Source: Bacillota bacterium
GTDB taxonomy: Bacteria; Bacillota; Sulfobacillia; Sulfobacillales; JAIMBI01
Length of the DNA stretch: 53,080 nucleotides
Assembly (NCBI GenBank): GCA_021797815.1
Contig: JAJZYZ010000003.1
Span: 1-53,080, forward strand
Direction: 5' to 3'
The notes under the pieces are model-generated. The model had not been told where the DNA came from. It made no database searches and worked only from the letters and a program-made list of their open reading frames with translations. Of this stretch, positions 16,799 through 24,719 are shown one piece after another; the stretch's first letter is position 1; every line of letters begins with the position of its first letter. The translations under genes and the position numbers were made by a program.

Positions 16799-17887
16799 TC
16801 AGTCCCGCCTCACCTGAAATGCCGCCGTAAGGCCCCTGCCCTCGCGTTCAGCCGCATCGAAGACGGCCAGGGCGGCGTAGGCATCCTCCACCGCCAGTCC
16901 CACCGATTTGAAGAGGGTAATGGAGTCCGCGCCGCGGCGCTTAGGCGCCTTCATCGTGATTTCGGTGAGATCGCCCAGCACGTGGGAAGCTCCCACGACC
17001 CCCTCTTCAATGGGGATCCGGATGTCATCCGCCTCGCGCAAGGCGGCTTCCCGCCAGTCCACGTAGACGTCGGCCCGCCGGACCACTTCGGCGTCCAGTT
17101 CGCGAAAGCCGGGTACCGAGGCCCCGATGGCATTCACGTGGACTCCCGGCGTCAGCCAGGCCCCTTCGAGTATGGGGGTCCGAGCCGGGGTGAGGGTGAC
17201 GACGAGGTCGGCGTCCTGTACGGCCGCGCGGGCGTCGTCAGCCGCCTCACCCTCGATGCCTACGATGATGGCCTGCTGGGCCAGTGCCTCCCGATGGGCT
17301 GGTGTCGGGCTCCAGACCCGTACACGCCGCAGGGGGCGCACCTCGCGCAGGGCGGCCAGATGCAGATAGGCTTGTGTGCCCGAACCCAAGAGCGCCAGGC
17401 TGGAGGCGCTCTTGTCCGCAAGCAGGTCGGTGGCGACCGCCGTCACCGCCGCCGTGCGGATGGCCGTAAGCGGTGCGGCATCCACCACGGCCAGAAGCTG
17501 CCCCGACTCGGCATCAAAGAGCAGTACGGCACCCTGGTGGGATTCGAGACCCCGTGCTCGATTATTCGGGAATACCGATATGGTCTTCACCGCCATCATG
17601 GGGCGGCGGCGAGCGAAGGGCCGTCCCCAGGCGGGCATGAGGGCGAGAAGGCCGTCGCCGCCCGGCATCGCCATGACCGTTCGGGAAGGCTGTCCGGTGC
17701 GCCCGGATCCCAGATCCCGAAATACGTGCCGCATCGCCTCAATGGCCACGTCCCAGCTGAAGAGCCGCCGGACGTCGTCCGACAGCAGGATGCGCGCTCG
17801 GTCCTGATGCGTCACCGGTTTCCCGTCCTTCCCTGTTTCGTGTCCGGCAATGCCCTTGGGACTTTGGGATCCTTCTCCTCGGGTCAT
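16799..17887 (-). CDS. Ornithine cyclodeaminase / mu-crystallin family protein
   Basis: A protein of up to 362 residues with the OCD/mu-crystallin pattern: a helical N-terminus (LLSDDVRRLFSWDVAIEAM), KTISVFPNNRARGLESHQG near residue 110, LTAIRTAAVTAVATDLLA near 147, the Rossmann glycine motif LALLGSGTQAYLHL near 172, and VHVNAIGASVPGFRELD near 240. Family members include NAD-dependent ornithine cyclodeaminase, alanine dehydrogenase and ketimine reductases; the reaction cannot be assigned here. ATG 17887 overlaps the LysR stop as ATGA, but the first 24 residues look non-conserved, and a GTG at 17815 would give a more typical 338-residue protein. Confidence 0.87.
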   Translation of the reverse strand: MTRGEGSQSPKGIAGHETGKDGKPVTHQDRARILLSDDVRRLFSWDVAIEAMRHVFRDLGSGRTGQPSRTVMAMPGGDGLLALMPAWGRPFARRRPMMAVKTISVFPNNRARGLESHQGAVLLFDAESGQLLAVVDAAPLTAIRTAAVTAVATDLLADKSASSLALLGSGTQAYLHLAALREVRPLRRVRVWSPTPAHREALAQQAIIVGIEGEAADDARAAVQDADLVVTLTPARTPILEGAWLTPGVHVNAIGASVPGFRELDAEVVRRADVYVDWREAALREADDIRIPIEEGVVGASHVLGDLTEITMKAPKRRGADSITLFKSVGLAVEDAYAALAVFDAAEREGRGLTAAFQVRRD

Positions 17888-18792
17888 CGTTCCGGCGCCG
17901 ATGCCTGGTTTGCGGAGAGCGACCGGTCCGACAATGCCTCGCGAAGGTCTTCGACGAGCGCCAGGCGATCACTTTTTTGACCCGAAGTTGATGCCCACGC
18001 CAGATGCACACTCTGCTGAGGGGGGTCGAAAGCGGCCTCGAACGCGACCACGCGCACGGGCAGCAGGTTCCGATATGCGCCGGCCAGGCGCGCGTGGGTA
18101 AAGCCGAACAGGCCCCCCTGCACGATGAACCGGAAGAATCCATCGGCGTGGTCCACGCGCACCACCGACAGCTCGGCATCGGTCTCCGCCCGGCGCCAGG
18201 CCTCGAACTCGTCACTCCAGGACTCATAGACCAAGGGCAGGGAGCGCCACACGGACACGGGGCAGGGATCGGGCAGGCGACTCGACTCGGGCCCGACCAG
18301 GACCAACCGGTCCCGGTACAGCTCCAACGTGGTGAATGCGGGATGTCGGAGCGCGTAGTAGGTGATGGCCACGTCCAGGCTGCCCTCGCGCATCCAGCGC
18401 AGCACCTCCTCCGAGTGGCCCGTCCTGAGCCTTAACGGCAGATCGGGATGCGAAGCGTGAAAGCGGCGCAGAACGGGTTCAATGAGGATAGCCTGGGAGG
18501 TCGAGCATCCGATGCTCACCGTCTCCCCAAGGCCCGCCACCCGCTCCGCCATCTCCCGCACCTCCCCCGCCAGATCTTGAAGCCGCTGGAATCGATCGGC
18601 GAGCGCCCGTCCCGCCGGCGTCACGGCCACATGCCGGGCCGACCGGACAAACAGCCGGATGCCAAGCTCCTCTTCGAGGGTCCGGATCCGCGTGGTCACG
18701 GCCGATTGCGTCACGTGCAGCTCATCGGCGGCCTGGGAGAAACTCAGATCGCGCGCCACGGCGAGGAAGGTCCGCCACTGATCTTCGTGCAT
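17884..18792 (-). CDS. LysR-family transcriptional regulator
   Basis: A 302-residue LysR regulator. Residues 1-60 form the winged helix-turn-helix (FLAVARDLSFSQAADELHV, then TQSAVTTRIRTLEEELG and LFVRSARHVAVTPAG), and the rest is a periplasmic-binding-protein-like effector domain with VSIGCSTSQAILIEPVLRRF near residue 90. ATG 18790-18792 is chosen, with AGGTGATG six bases upstream. Its stop overlaps the ornithine-cyclodeaminase-like gene (ATGA), so regulator and enzyme are one transcript. It is divergent from the MFS gene across an AT-rich patch (about 18804-18835), the natural operator position for a LysR protein controlling both directions. Confidence 0.9.
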   Translation of the reverse strand: MHEDQWRTFLAVARDLSFSQAADELHVTQSAVTTRIRTLEEELGIRLFVRSARHVAVTPAGRALADRFQRLQDLAGEVREMAERVAGLGETVSIGCSTSQAILIEPVLRRFHASHPDLPLRLRTGHSEEVLRWMREGSLDVAITYYALRHPAFTTLELYRDRLVLVGPESSRLPDPCPVSVWRSLPLVYESWSDEFEAWRRAETDAELSVVRVDHADGFFRFIVQGGLFGFTHARLAGAYRNLLPVRVVAFEAAFDPPQQSVHLAWASTSGQKSDRLALVEDLREALSDRSLSANQASAPER

Positions 18793-18803
18793 GCTTTCAT
18801 CAC

Positions 18804-18835
18804 CTAACGCTATTAATACCATCAGATTTATGCGT
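18804..18835. promoter_or_regulatory. AT-rich divergent promoter/operator patch between LysR and MFS genes
   Basis: The run ATTAATACCATCAGATTTAT around 18812-18831 is the only AT-rich stretch between the two divergent genes. It contains interrupted T-N11-A-like dyads as used by LysR proteins and possible -10 elements in both directions. Exact promoter boxes cannot be fixed. Confidence 0.4.
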
Positions 18836-18909
18836 TTCTCTTCCCTCCGGCGATGCCGTACAGTCGAAGACAGCCGTCGGAGGCCACGCTGTGGAGAAGG
18901 GGTGCGACC

Positions 18910-20142
18910 GTGCAGCAAGACGAATCGGGCCGCCGACGGCCGTCTCCGGCCAGGCCGGCTGCCGATTCATCGGATGCGGGCCGATTTCTGGTGGGGACAG
19001 CAAGCCTCTACGGGGCCGACATGGCCCTTACCGTGGTGCTTACCTGGAGCGTCCTCCGGATTTCCCACTCGCCTCCACTGGCCGCCGTGGCCCTTATCCT
19101 GAACGGATTGCCCCAGGTGCTGACGGGAATTCTGGGCCCGGCCCGCATGGGAGCCGGACACCACCCGGCTCGACTGGTGCTCATTTGCGGAGCGCTTCTC
19201 CTCGGGCTTGGTGCCACGGCCGTCGCCACCGGCCGCCCGGAGTACCTCCTGGCGCTGTTGCTGCTGGCGGCGCTTATCGAGGGCCTTGGCAATGCGGCCG
19301 CGGTCCCGGTGGCGCAGGCCTGGTGGATGCGGCGGGCGGATCCCGGGGCCAAGGTGCGTGCCGCGCGGGACTACGAGATCGCCTCGCGGCTTCCCCGCAT
19401 TCTAGCCCCGGTCGCGGGCTCGCTGCTCCTCGTGGCGGGGCGTCTCGCACCGGCGCTGGCTGTCGTGGGACTGGGCTTCATGCTGGCCGGGTGGAGCTGG
19501 CGCGGACGGCTGACGATGGCGGGCGCCTCGTTCCGCCCGCTGGCGTGGTCGGAGGGCCGACGGGCCCTCGCTCGCGACCGCTGGCTCCTGTCTGCGCTCC
19601 TCCTGCGCGGTCTCTCGAATCTGCTCTGGCCCGCATACGCCATCGGCCTGCCCTGGCTCGTGATGACGCGGTTTCATCAGAGCCCGCTCACGTTCGGCCT
19701 TATCACCACTCTCTACGGTCTCTCCACGATTGCCCTCGCCTGGACGGCCGGCCGCCTGAAGCTCACGGCGCTCGGACGCGGATACATGGCGGCATGGGCT
19801 CTTACGGGCTTCGGTTTCGTCATGCTGGCTCAAAGTCCCGATATCATCTGGGTGTACCTCTCGGTGCTGTTCATCGGGCTCGGGTCTCCGTTCATTCACA
19901 TGGCCCTTGACGCCCACATCGGAAGCGCGATTCCCGGAGAACAGCAAGCGTCGGTCTTTGCCTTCCAGCGTTTCGTCATGGGAGTGGCGGGCCTCGTCGG
20001 CCTCTATGGCGTAGGATGGCTCCTTGAGAGCCAGGGCACGACAGCCGTGCTCACCGCGACGGGACTCGGGATTGTGGCGGCCACGATCATCGCCGCCATT
20101 TCGGCCGAGCGGGCGCGGGCGTCTTCGGTGCGACCGCTCTGA
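18910..20142 (+). CDS. MFS transporter
   Basis: A 410-residue polytopic protein with about 12 hydrophobic helices in two halves joined by a basic cytoplasmic loop (WRGRLTM...EGRRALARDRW near residues 195-220). The pattern fits MFS exporters of the enterobactin-exporter/macrolide-efflux-like group, including an internal GLGSPFIHMALD segment near residue 340. The substrate is unknown. GTG 18910 is chosen with AAGGGG seven bases upstream; the frame extends 19 codons further, but there is no ribosome binding site there. The divergent LysR gene suggests regulated expression. A small SMR-type transporter gene follows about 100 bases later. Confidence 0.85.
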   Translation: MQQDESGRRRPSPARPAADSSDAGRFLVGTASLYGADMALTVVLTWSVLRISHSPPLAAVALILNGLPQVLTGILGPARMGAGHHPARLVLICGALLLGLGATAVATGRPEYLLALLLLAALIEGLGNAAAVPVAQAWWMRRADPGAKVRAARDYEIASRLPRILAPVAGSLLLVAGRLAPALAVVGLGFMLAGWSWRGRLTMAGASFRPLAWSEGRRALARDRWLLSALLLRGLSNLLWPAYAIGLPWLVMTRFHQSPLTFGLITTLYGLSTIALAWTAGRLKLTALGRGYMAAWALTGFGFVMLAQSPDIIWVYLSVLFIGLGSPFIHMALDAHIGSAIPGEQQASVFAFQRFVMGVAGLVGLYGVGWLLESQGTTAVLTATGLGIVAATIIAAISAERARASSVRPL

Positions 20143-20245
20143 TGCCGCGTCGGCCAAGAGCTTCGGCCGGAAGACGTTGTCCGACTTCCGTCAGGTTGGT
20201 TTAATGGTAAGCGGTCAATATCTGTCGAAATGGAGTCGAACGGCC

Positions 20246-20611
20246 ATGGCCGGATCGGTGTCCGAGTCCCTGTCAGCGTGGGTGCCGTATGCCTTAGCGT
20301 TCCTGTCCATCTTTCTGAGCAGCATCGCCCAGGTCTCCCTGAAACTCTCCGTCCGCAACCGCGCTCCGGGGCTGCACCTGCTGCAGGAGCCCATTTTTTA
20401 TATGGCGTTTGCCCTCTATGGGGTGTCCGCCCTCCTGTGGCTCTTTGTTCTCTCGAAGCTGCCGCTGGTGGTCGCCTACCCGCTCGTCAGCCTGAACTTC
20501 ATTCTGGTGGCGCTCGGCGGGGCGCTCGTGCTGCACGAGCACGTGTCGTGGTACATGCTGGCCGGCCTCGTGCTTATCATCGGAGGCATCGTGCTCATCG
20601 TTCGCCGCTGA
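20246..20611 (+). CDS. Small four-helix transporter (SMR/EamA-like)
   Basis: A 121-residue protein with four transmembrane helices: FLSIFLSSIAQVSLKLSVRN near the N-terminus, a second containing FALYGVSALLWLFVL, a third PLVVAYPLVSLNFILVALGG, and a fourth LAGLVLIIGGIVLIVRR. The spacing and the 'PLxxAYP...N...V' segment match SMR-type proteins and the related ArnE/F-like lipid-sugar flippase subunits. The signature glutamate of multidrug SMR proteins in helix 1 is absent (helix 1 has S/Q at the relevant area), so a flippase-like or EamA-like role is at least as likely. ATG 20246 has TGGAG ten bases upstream; ATG 20204 is an alternative. Confidence 0.8.
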   Translation: MAGSVSESLSAWVPYALAFLSIFLSSIAQVSLKLSVRNRAPGLHLLQEPIFYMAFALYGVSALLWLFVLSKLPLVVAYPLVSLNFILVALGGALVLHEHVSWYMLAGLVLIIGGIVLIVRR

Positions 20612-20919
20612 CTTCTCGAAAACCACAGGCACAAAACCGCGTGCGGGGCCTCTGTGCCAGGACAGGTCAAGGGCTCGCCGCGGGCGGAGGCCCGAGCACA
20701 TCAGCCCCGGCGGGTCGGATCCGCAGTGCGCACCGGTCGGGCCAGCGAATGCGAAGGCGTGATCCGGACGAAGAGGCGCGGCGCCCGACGAAGGTCCGGC
20801 AACCCCGGCAAACGGCCGCGGTCGCAGCGTGACGACCGGGTCGAGCAAACCGTCGTCGTGGATTATGACAGTATTGTCATGATATATTGGTCGTATTAAA
20901 GGGGCCGGGGGTAGCGGGG
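20612..20919. other. 308-bp intergenic region with conserved operator
   Basis: No gene seen. The downstream end carries the 36-bp promoter/operator motif described separately (20864-20899); the upstream part is GC-rich without a clear terminator. Confidence 0.4.
20864..20899 (+). promoter_or_regulatory. Copy 1 of a 36-bp promoter/operator motif
   Basis: It begins TATGACA, contains a perfect dyad ATGACA-GTAT-TGTCAT (20865-20880) and ends TCGTATTAA. About 26 of 36 positions match copy 2 upstream of the DUF6671 gene, at identical internal spacing. It lies 20 bases before the winged-helix gene, so autoregulation is likely. GATATA/TATATT near 20881-20888 may be the -10. Confidence 0.7.
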
Positions 20920-21204
20920 ATGTCGGACTGGACGTTTCTCACCAATTACTCCCAGGTGCTGCTGTGCCTGTACCGCAACCGCGGCCGCATGACCGCCCGG
21001 GAAATCGCGGGTGTCGTCGGCATTACGGAGCGCGCCGTCCAGCGCATCCTGAACGATCTCGAAGATACTGGATACATCAGCCGCTTCCGCGACGGACGCC
21101 AGAACCGCTACGAACTTCATCCGGAGCTCCCGATGCGGCATCCGGCTCAGCGGGGCCGCGCCATCCGGGATCTGCTGGAACTTTTGGCCTTTCCCGACTG
21201 GTAA
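20920..21204 (+). CDS. Small winged helix-turn-helix transcriptional regulator
   Basis: A 94-residue single-domain regulator. MTAREIAGVVGITERAVQRI (residues 23-42) is the helix-turn-helix, followed by LNDLEDTGYISRFRDGRQNRY (43-63), a typical wing with a Gly-Arg turn. The rest is a short C-terminal helix (AIRDLLELLAF) that could dimerise. It resembles MarR/HTH_24-type regulators without an effector domain. The start ATG 20920 is the last plausible Met before the HTH. Its promoter region contains a perfect dyad and a longer motif repeated upstream of the DUF6671 gene, so it probably represses itself and that gene. Confidence 0.82.
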   Translation: MSDWTFLTNYSQVLLCLYRNRGRMTAREIAGVVGITERAVQRILNDLEDTGYISRFRDGRQNRYELHPELPMRHPAQRGRAIRDLLELLAFPDW

Positions 21205-21264
21205 TGGGTTTCGCGCAAGACCCCGGAGCCCGGGTCTGAACCTCCGTGCGGCAAGCGGGGCGTC

Positions 21265-21306
21265 TTGACATATGACATTTATATCGTGATACTAACGTCG
21301 TATTAA
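21265..21306 (+). promoter_or_regulatory. Promoter of the DUF6671 gene with copy 2 of the 36-bp motif
   Basis: A perfect -35 TTGACA (21265-21270), 17 bases, then GATACT (21288-21293). The shared 36-bp motif (21271-21306) starts immediately after the -35 and covers spacer and -10, so a bound repressor would block RNA polymerase. Confidence 0.72.
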
Positions 21307-21381
21307 CTTGGTGGTGACGCCGGGCCACACCGGCCGGCCGGTCCTCCTGCTCGAAACCAGTTACCGAAGGGGCGTCGCGCA

Positions 21382-22245
21382 ATGGGCACAGAGCCTCACT
21401 CATATGACGGGCGGACGGCCGCACTCGCCACCAAGCACCAGAAGGAGATCGTGCTGGAGCCTCCCCTGCATGCGGCAGTAGGCCTGAACGTGTGCGTTCC
21501 GGCGGATCTCGACACCGACCTCCTGGGAACCTTCACCGGCGAGGTCAGCCGGCCGGGCTCTCCCTTAGAGGTGGCGCTCCGCAAGGCGCGCTGGGGGATG
21601 GAACGCGCGGGGCTCCCGCTCGGTCTCGCCAGCGAAGGAAGCTTCGGGCCGGATCCCCGCCTGCCGTTTGTCGCCTCAGACTTCGAGCTGCTGGCTTTCG
21701 TCGATGAGGAGCTGGACATCGAGGTCGTGGAACGGGTGCTGAGCTCTCGCACCAACTTTGGCGCGGAGTCTGGTCGGACGGTGGAGGACGTGCAGGAGTT
21801 CCTGACGCGTGCGCAGTTTCCCTCGCACGGATTCGTCGTGCGGCCCAACTCGGGTCTGCAACCGGGTTTCGTGTTCAAGGGACTTACCACCATCGACGCG
21901 CTGCGGGACGCCTTCAGCCGCTGCACCGCCGTGTCCACGGATGGTTTGGCGCACATCGAGACCGACATGCGCGCCCATATGAATCCCACGCGCTGCGAGG
22001 TGCTTCGGGAAGTGGCCATAAAGCTCGGGCGGCGTCTGGCCGCACACTGCCCCGAATGCCAGTCGCCGGGATGGGGACTGGTGGACGTGGTCAAGGGGCT
22101 TCCCTGTGAACGATGCCATCGGGCGACCGACTTGGTACGCTTGGAGGTGCTGGCGTGTCCGCGCTGCGAGTATCGCACCAGCGCCGCCCGCAGTGACGGG
22201 TTAACTGAAGCGTCTGCCGGTGACTGCGTCTGGTGCAACCCATAG
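21382..22245 (+). CDS. DUF6671 family protein with C-terminal zinc ribbons
   Basis: A 287-residue protein. The N-terminal domain has ATKHQKEIVLEPPL near residue 16, then TDLLGTFTGEVSRPGSPLEV (residues 45-64) and GLPLGLASEGSFGPDP near residue 78, which I recognise as the DUF6671 pattern. The C-terminus contains four CxxC knuckles (CPEC, CERC, CPRC, CVWC), likely binding two zinc ions. The function of the family is not established. ATG 21382 has GAAGGGG nine bases upstream. Its promoter shares a 36-bp operator with the adjacent winged-helix regulator, suggesting control by that protein. Confidence 0.82.
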   Translation: MGTEPHSYDGRTAALATKHQKEIVLEPPLHAAVGLNVCVPADLDTDLLGTFTGEVSRPGSPLEVALRKARWGMERAGLPLGLASEGSFGPDPRLPFVASDFELLAFVDEELDIEVVERVLSSRTNFGAESGRTVEDVQEFLTRAQFPSHGFVVRPNSGLQPGFVFKGLTTIDALRDAFSRCTAVSTDGLAHIETDMRAHMNPTRCEVLREVAIKLGRRLAAHCPECQSPGWGLVDVVKGLPCERCHRATDLVRLEVLACPRCEYRTSAARSDGLTEASAGDCVWCNP

Positions 22246-22581
22246 GCGCCGGCAGCGCGCGGCTATGCGCCGGGCCGGCGACGCTCCCTTCGAAGCGTCG
22301 TCCGCGCCGCGTCACGATCAAAAGGGACCGCCGAAGGCGGAGCGTCTGGACTTATTCGCGCGAGACCGGCGCGCGGCACGGCATCCGTGGCGCCGCAAGC
22401 GGGCTCGGCCCGATCCTGGCGCCTCATCGCAGTCGCGCGTCAGGCGCGACTGCGATGAGGCGAGGCTGTCAGCCGCGGGAGGCAGCGTCGAGGGAGCCCG
22501 GCGCCCGGAACCCCGGTCCATACTTTGGGCCGCCGAGGGCGGGCAAAGCGTCACGTTGGGTACAGAGGAGAGAAACGTGTG
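22246..22581. other. Intergenic region with a long hairpin
   Basis: No gene seen up to 22581. The notable element is a 19-bp perfect inverted repeat at 22420-22462, listed separately. Confidence 0.4.
22420..22462. terminator. 19-bp perfect inverted repeat, terminator-like
   Basis: Arms 22420-22438 and 22444-22462 are exact reverse complements around a 5-base loop. It is 175 bases after the DUF6671 stop. No T-tract follows, so it may be a Rho-independent-like barrier, an RNA processing site or a protein-binding palindrome rather than a classical terminator. Confidence 0.55.
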
Positions 22582-22788
22582 ATGGATGATGGCACAGGCT
22601 TCGACACAAACGGAGGCGATGCGGCCTCTCCGGACGAGGGGACAAAGAGCCTCCCCATGTCCGGGACCGCCCCCCGGGTCCCCGCCTCAGCTGCCGCGGC
22701 GGGTCTGAACCGAGCCCGATTTGCGGCGGCAGCGATTATCAGGAGCAGTGCCGGTAGACAGACCCCCGGAAGGAGACTCGCACCATGA
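22582..22788 (+). CDS. Possible 68-residue ORF overlapping the icd start
   Basis: An open frame from ATG 22582 ends in a TGA that overlaps the icd ATG as ATGA. AGAGGAGAG lies about 11 bases upstream. The product is low-complexity, Ala/Arg/Gly-rich, and without a recognisable domain. It could be a leader ORF that couples translation to icd, or chance. Composition gives little support. Confidence 0.28.
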   Translation: MDDGTGFDTNGGDAASPDEGTKSLPMSGTAPRVPASAAAAGLNRARFAAAAIIRSSAGRQTPGRRLAP

Positions 22789-24230
22789 CAGCACCGATTC
22801 CCATCACGGTCGCCTATGGCGACGGCATCGGGCCGGAGATTATGAAGGCCACGCTGCGCGTCATTGAGGCCGCCGGTGCACCACTCGCGATTGAAACCAT
22901 TGAGGTTGGCGAGCAGGTGTACAAGCGCGGCGTCGAAACGGGCATGGAGCACCACGCCTGGGATTCGCTGCGACGCACCAAGGTATTTCTCAAAGCGCCC
23001 ATCACGACGCCTCAGGGCGGCGGCTACAAGAGCCTGAACGTGACGATTCGAAAGGCGCTGGGCCTTTACGCCAATGTCCGTCCGTGCATTTCTTACTACC
23101 CGTTTGTGGACACCAAGCATCCGGTCATGGACGTCGTCATCGTGCGGGAGAACGAAGAGGATCTGTATGCCGGCATCGAGCATCGGCAGACCGACCAGGT
23201 GTACCAGTGTCTGAAGCTCATCACGCGGCCGGGTTCCGAGAAGATTATCCGCTATGCCTTTGAGTACGCGCGCCGGCACCACCGTCGGAAAGTCACGTGC
23301 CTGGTCAAAGACAACATCATGAAGCTCACCGACGGCCTGTTTCACAAAGTGTTCGATGAGATAGCGGCCGGCTATCCCGAGATCGAGCATGAGACATGGA
23401 TTGTCGACATCGGGACGGCGAAACTGGCAGACACGCCCGAAGCGTTCGATGTCATCGTGACGCCCAACCTTTACGGGGATGTGCTGTCTGACGTGGCCGC
23501 CCAGATCGTCGGCTCCGTCGGCCTCGCCGGGTCGGCCAACATCGGCGACCAGGTCGCGATGTTTGAGGCGATTCACGGGTCCGCACCGCGCCTCGCGGGC
23601 CAGAATGCGGCGAATCCCTCGGGTCTTTTGCTGGCAGCTGTCATGATGCTGGAACACGTGGGCCAGACCGACGTGGCCGCGCGGGTCCACAACGCCTGGT
23701 TGAGGACGATGGAAGACGGTGTGCATACCCCCGACGTATTCAAGGACGGGATCAGTCGGGAGAAGGTCGGCACCGCGGAGTTTGCCGATGCCGTGATTGA
23801 GCGGCTGGGACAGATGCCTCGGGTGCTAAAGCCGGTCTCTTACCCCGCCATGGAGCCGATGGCGCTCTGGCGTCCGAATCCCGAGTCCAAGAAGGCGGTC
23901 AAAGACCTGCTCGGCGTCGACATGTTCCTCGACTGGGGACCGGAAGCGCCCGATGATCTGGGCGACGCGCTGCGGCAGGTCACGGCAGGTCCGCTTCGGC
24001 TCCGCGTCATCACCAATCGAGGGGTCAAGGTGTGGCCCGACGGCTTGCCGGAAACGTTCTGCACCGACCACTGGCGCTGTCGCTTTATGGCGGACGAGGG
24101 CCAGGATTTGAAGCCGGGTCACGTGGCGGAGTTGCTGCAAAATGCTCTCGCGGCAGGGTTTGAACCCATCAAGACCGAGAATCTGTATCTCTTTGACGGC
24201 GTGCCGGGATTCTCGGCCGTCCACGGCTAG
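22785..24230 (+). CDS. icd: NADP-type isocitrate dehydrogenase, long Thermus-like form
   Basis: A 481-residue beta-decarboxylating dehydrogenase. Substrate and metal motifs are clear: GDGIGPEIMK near residue 12, LKAPITTPQGGGYKSLNVTIRK (split around 68-90), RPCISYYPFVDT, VRENEEDLYAGIEHRQ near 125, NLYGDVLSDVAAQIVGSVGL near 228-247 and HGSAPRLAGQNAANPSG near 264. After residue 340 comes an extra domain of about 140 residues seen in the Thermus-type enzyme but not in E. coli Icd. It oxidises isocitrate to 2-oxoglutarate in the TCA cycle. ATG 22785 follows AAGGAGA. NADP rather than NAD use is inferred from the family. Confidence 0.93.
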   Translation: MTAPIPITVAYGDGIGPEIMKATLRVIEAAGAPLAIETIEVGEQVYKRGVETGMEHHAWDSLRRTKVFLKAPITTPQGGGYKSLNVTIRKALGLYANVRPCISYYPFVDTKHPVMDVVIVRENEEDLYAGIEHRQTDQVYQCLKLITRPGSEKIIRYAFEYARRHHRRKVTCLVKDNIMKLTDGLFHKVFDEIAAGYPEIEHETWIVDIGTAKLADTPEAFDVIVTPNLYGDVLSDVAAQIVGSVGLAGSANIGDQVAMFEAIHGSAPRLAGQNAANPSGLLLAAVMMLEHVGQTDVAARVHNAWLRTMEDGVHTPDVFKDGISREKVGTAEFADAVIERLGQMPRVLKPVSYPAMEPMALWRPNPESKKAVKDLLGVDMFLDWGPEAPDDLGDALRQVTAGPLRLRVITNRGVKVWPDGLPETFCTDHWRCRFMADEGQDLKPGHVAELLQNALAAGFEPIKTENLYLFDGVPGFSAVHG

Positions 24231-24719
24231 AGGAGCGACGCCACAAGGCTCGCCGGCAGGCCGGGACGCAGCCGCACGGGGGAGGACGCTGGCTTTCACG
24301 GCCCGTCTCGTTACCGTGGCCGCTCCCAGAGTCGTGGTGTGAGACCCAAGGAGACGGGCACCTCGCCTGATGCGCGGGGTGCCCGTCATCCCTGTTAGCC
24401 CGCAGCCGGTCGTGGCGTGGGGACGCACTCGGTCGGGCCGCGGCCGCGACGGCTGGCCGCACGCCCGCGCCGGGCACAGACGCGTGAGCCGCGCTTCGAT
24501 CATTTTCTGATGAGGTCCCGCGCGGCCCGGGTTGTGGCAGGATGATAGCCACCGGGGTCGGTTGTCCGCTGGCGTCTCGCCCTCGCGGCCGTCCATCACG
24601 AAAAGCGCGCGTGAGGACATCGTCTCGGGGTTCGCCCGGGGGATCTTGGCGCACACGCCGGCCCGCGCATCGGGCCGGCGACAGACGGCGCCCCGGGCAC
24701 GAGAAAGGATGCGCGTTTC
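24231..24719. other. 489-bp intergenic region after icd
   Basis: It contains the icd terminator-like hairpin (24353-24387). The remaining 330 bases upstream of lplA show no convincing gene or promoter. Confidence 0.4.
24353..24387 (+). terminator. Terminator-like hairpin after icd
   Basis: Arms 24353-24362 and 24378-24387 pair perfectly over 10 bp (GACGGGCACC type) with inner pairing possible in the loop. It is followed by ATCCCTGTT, a weak T-tract. Confidence 0.5.
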
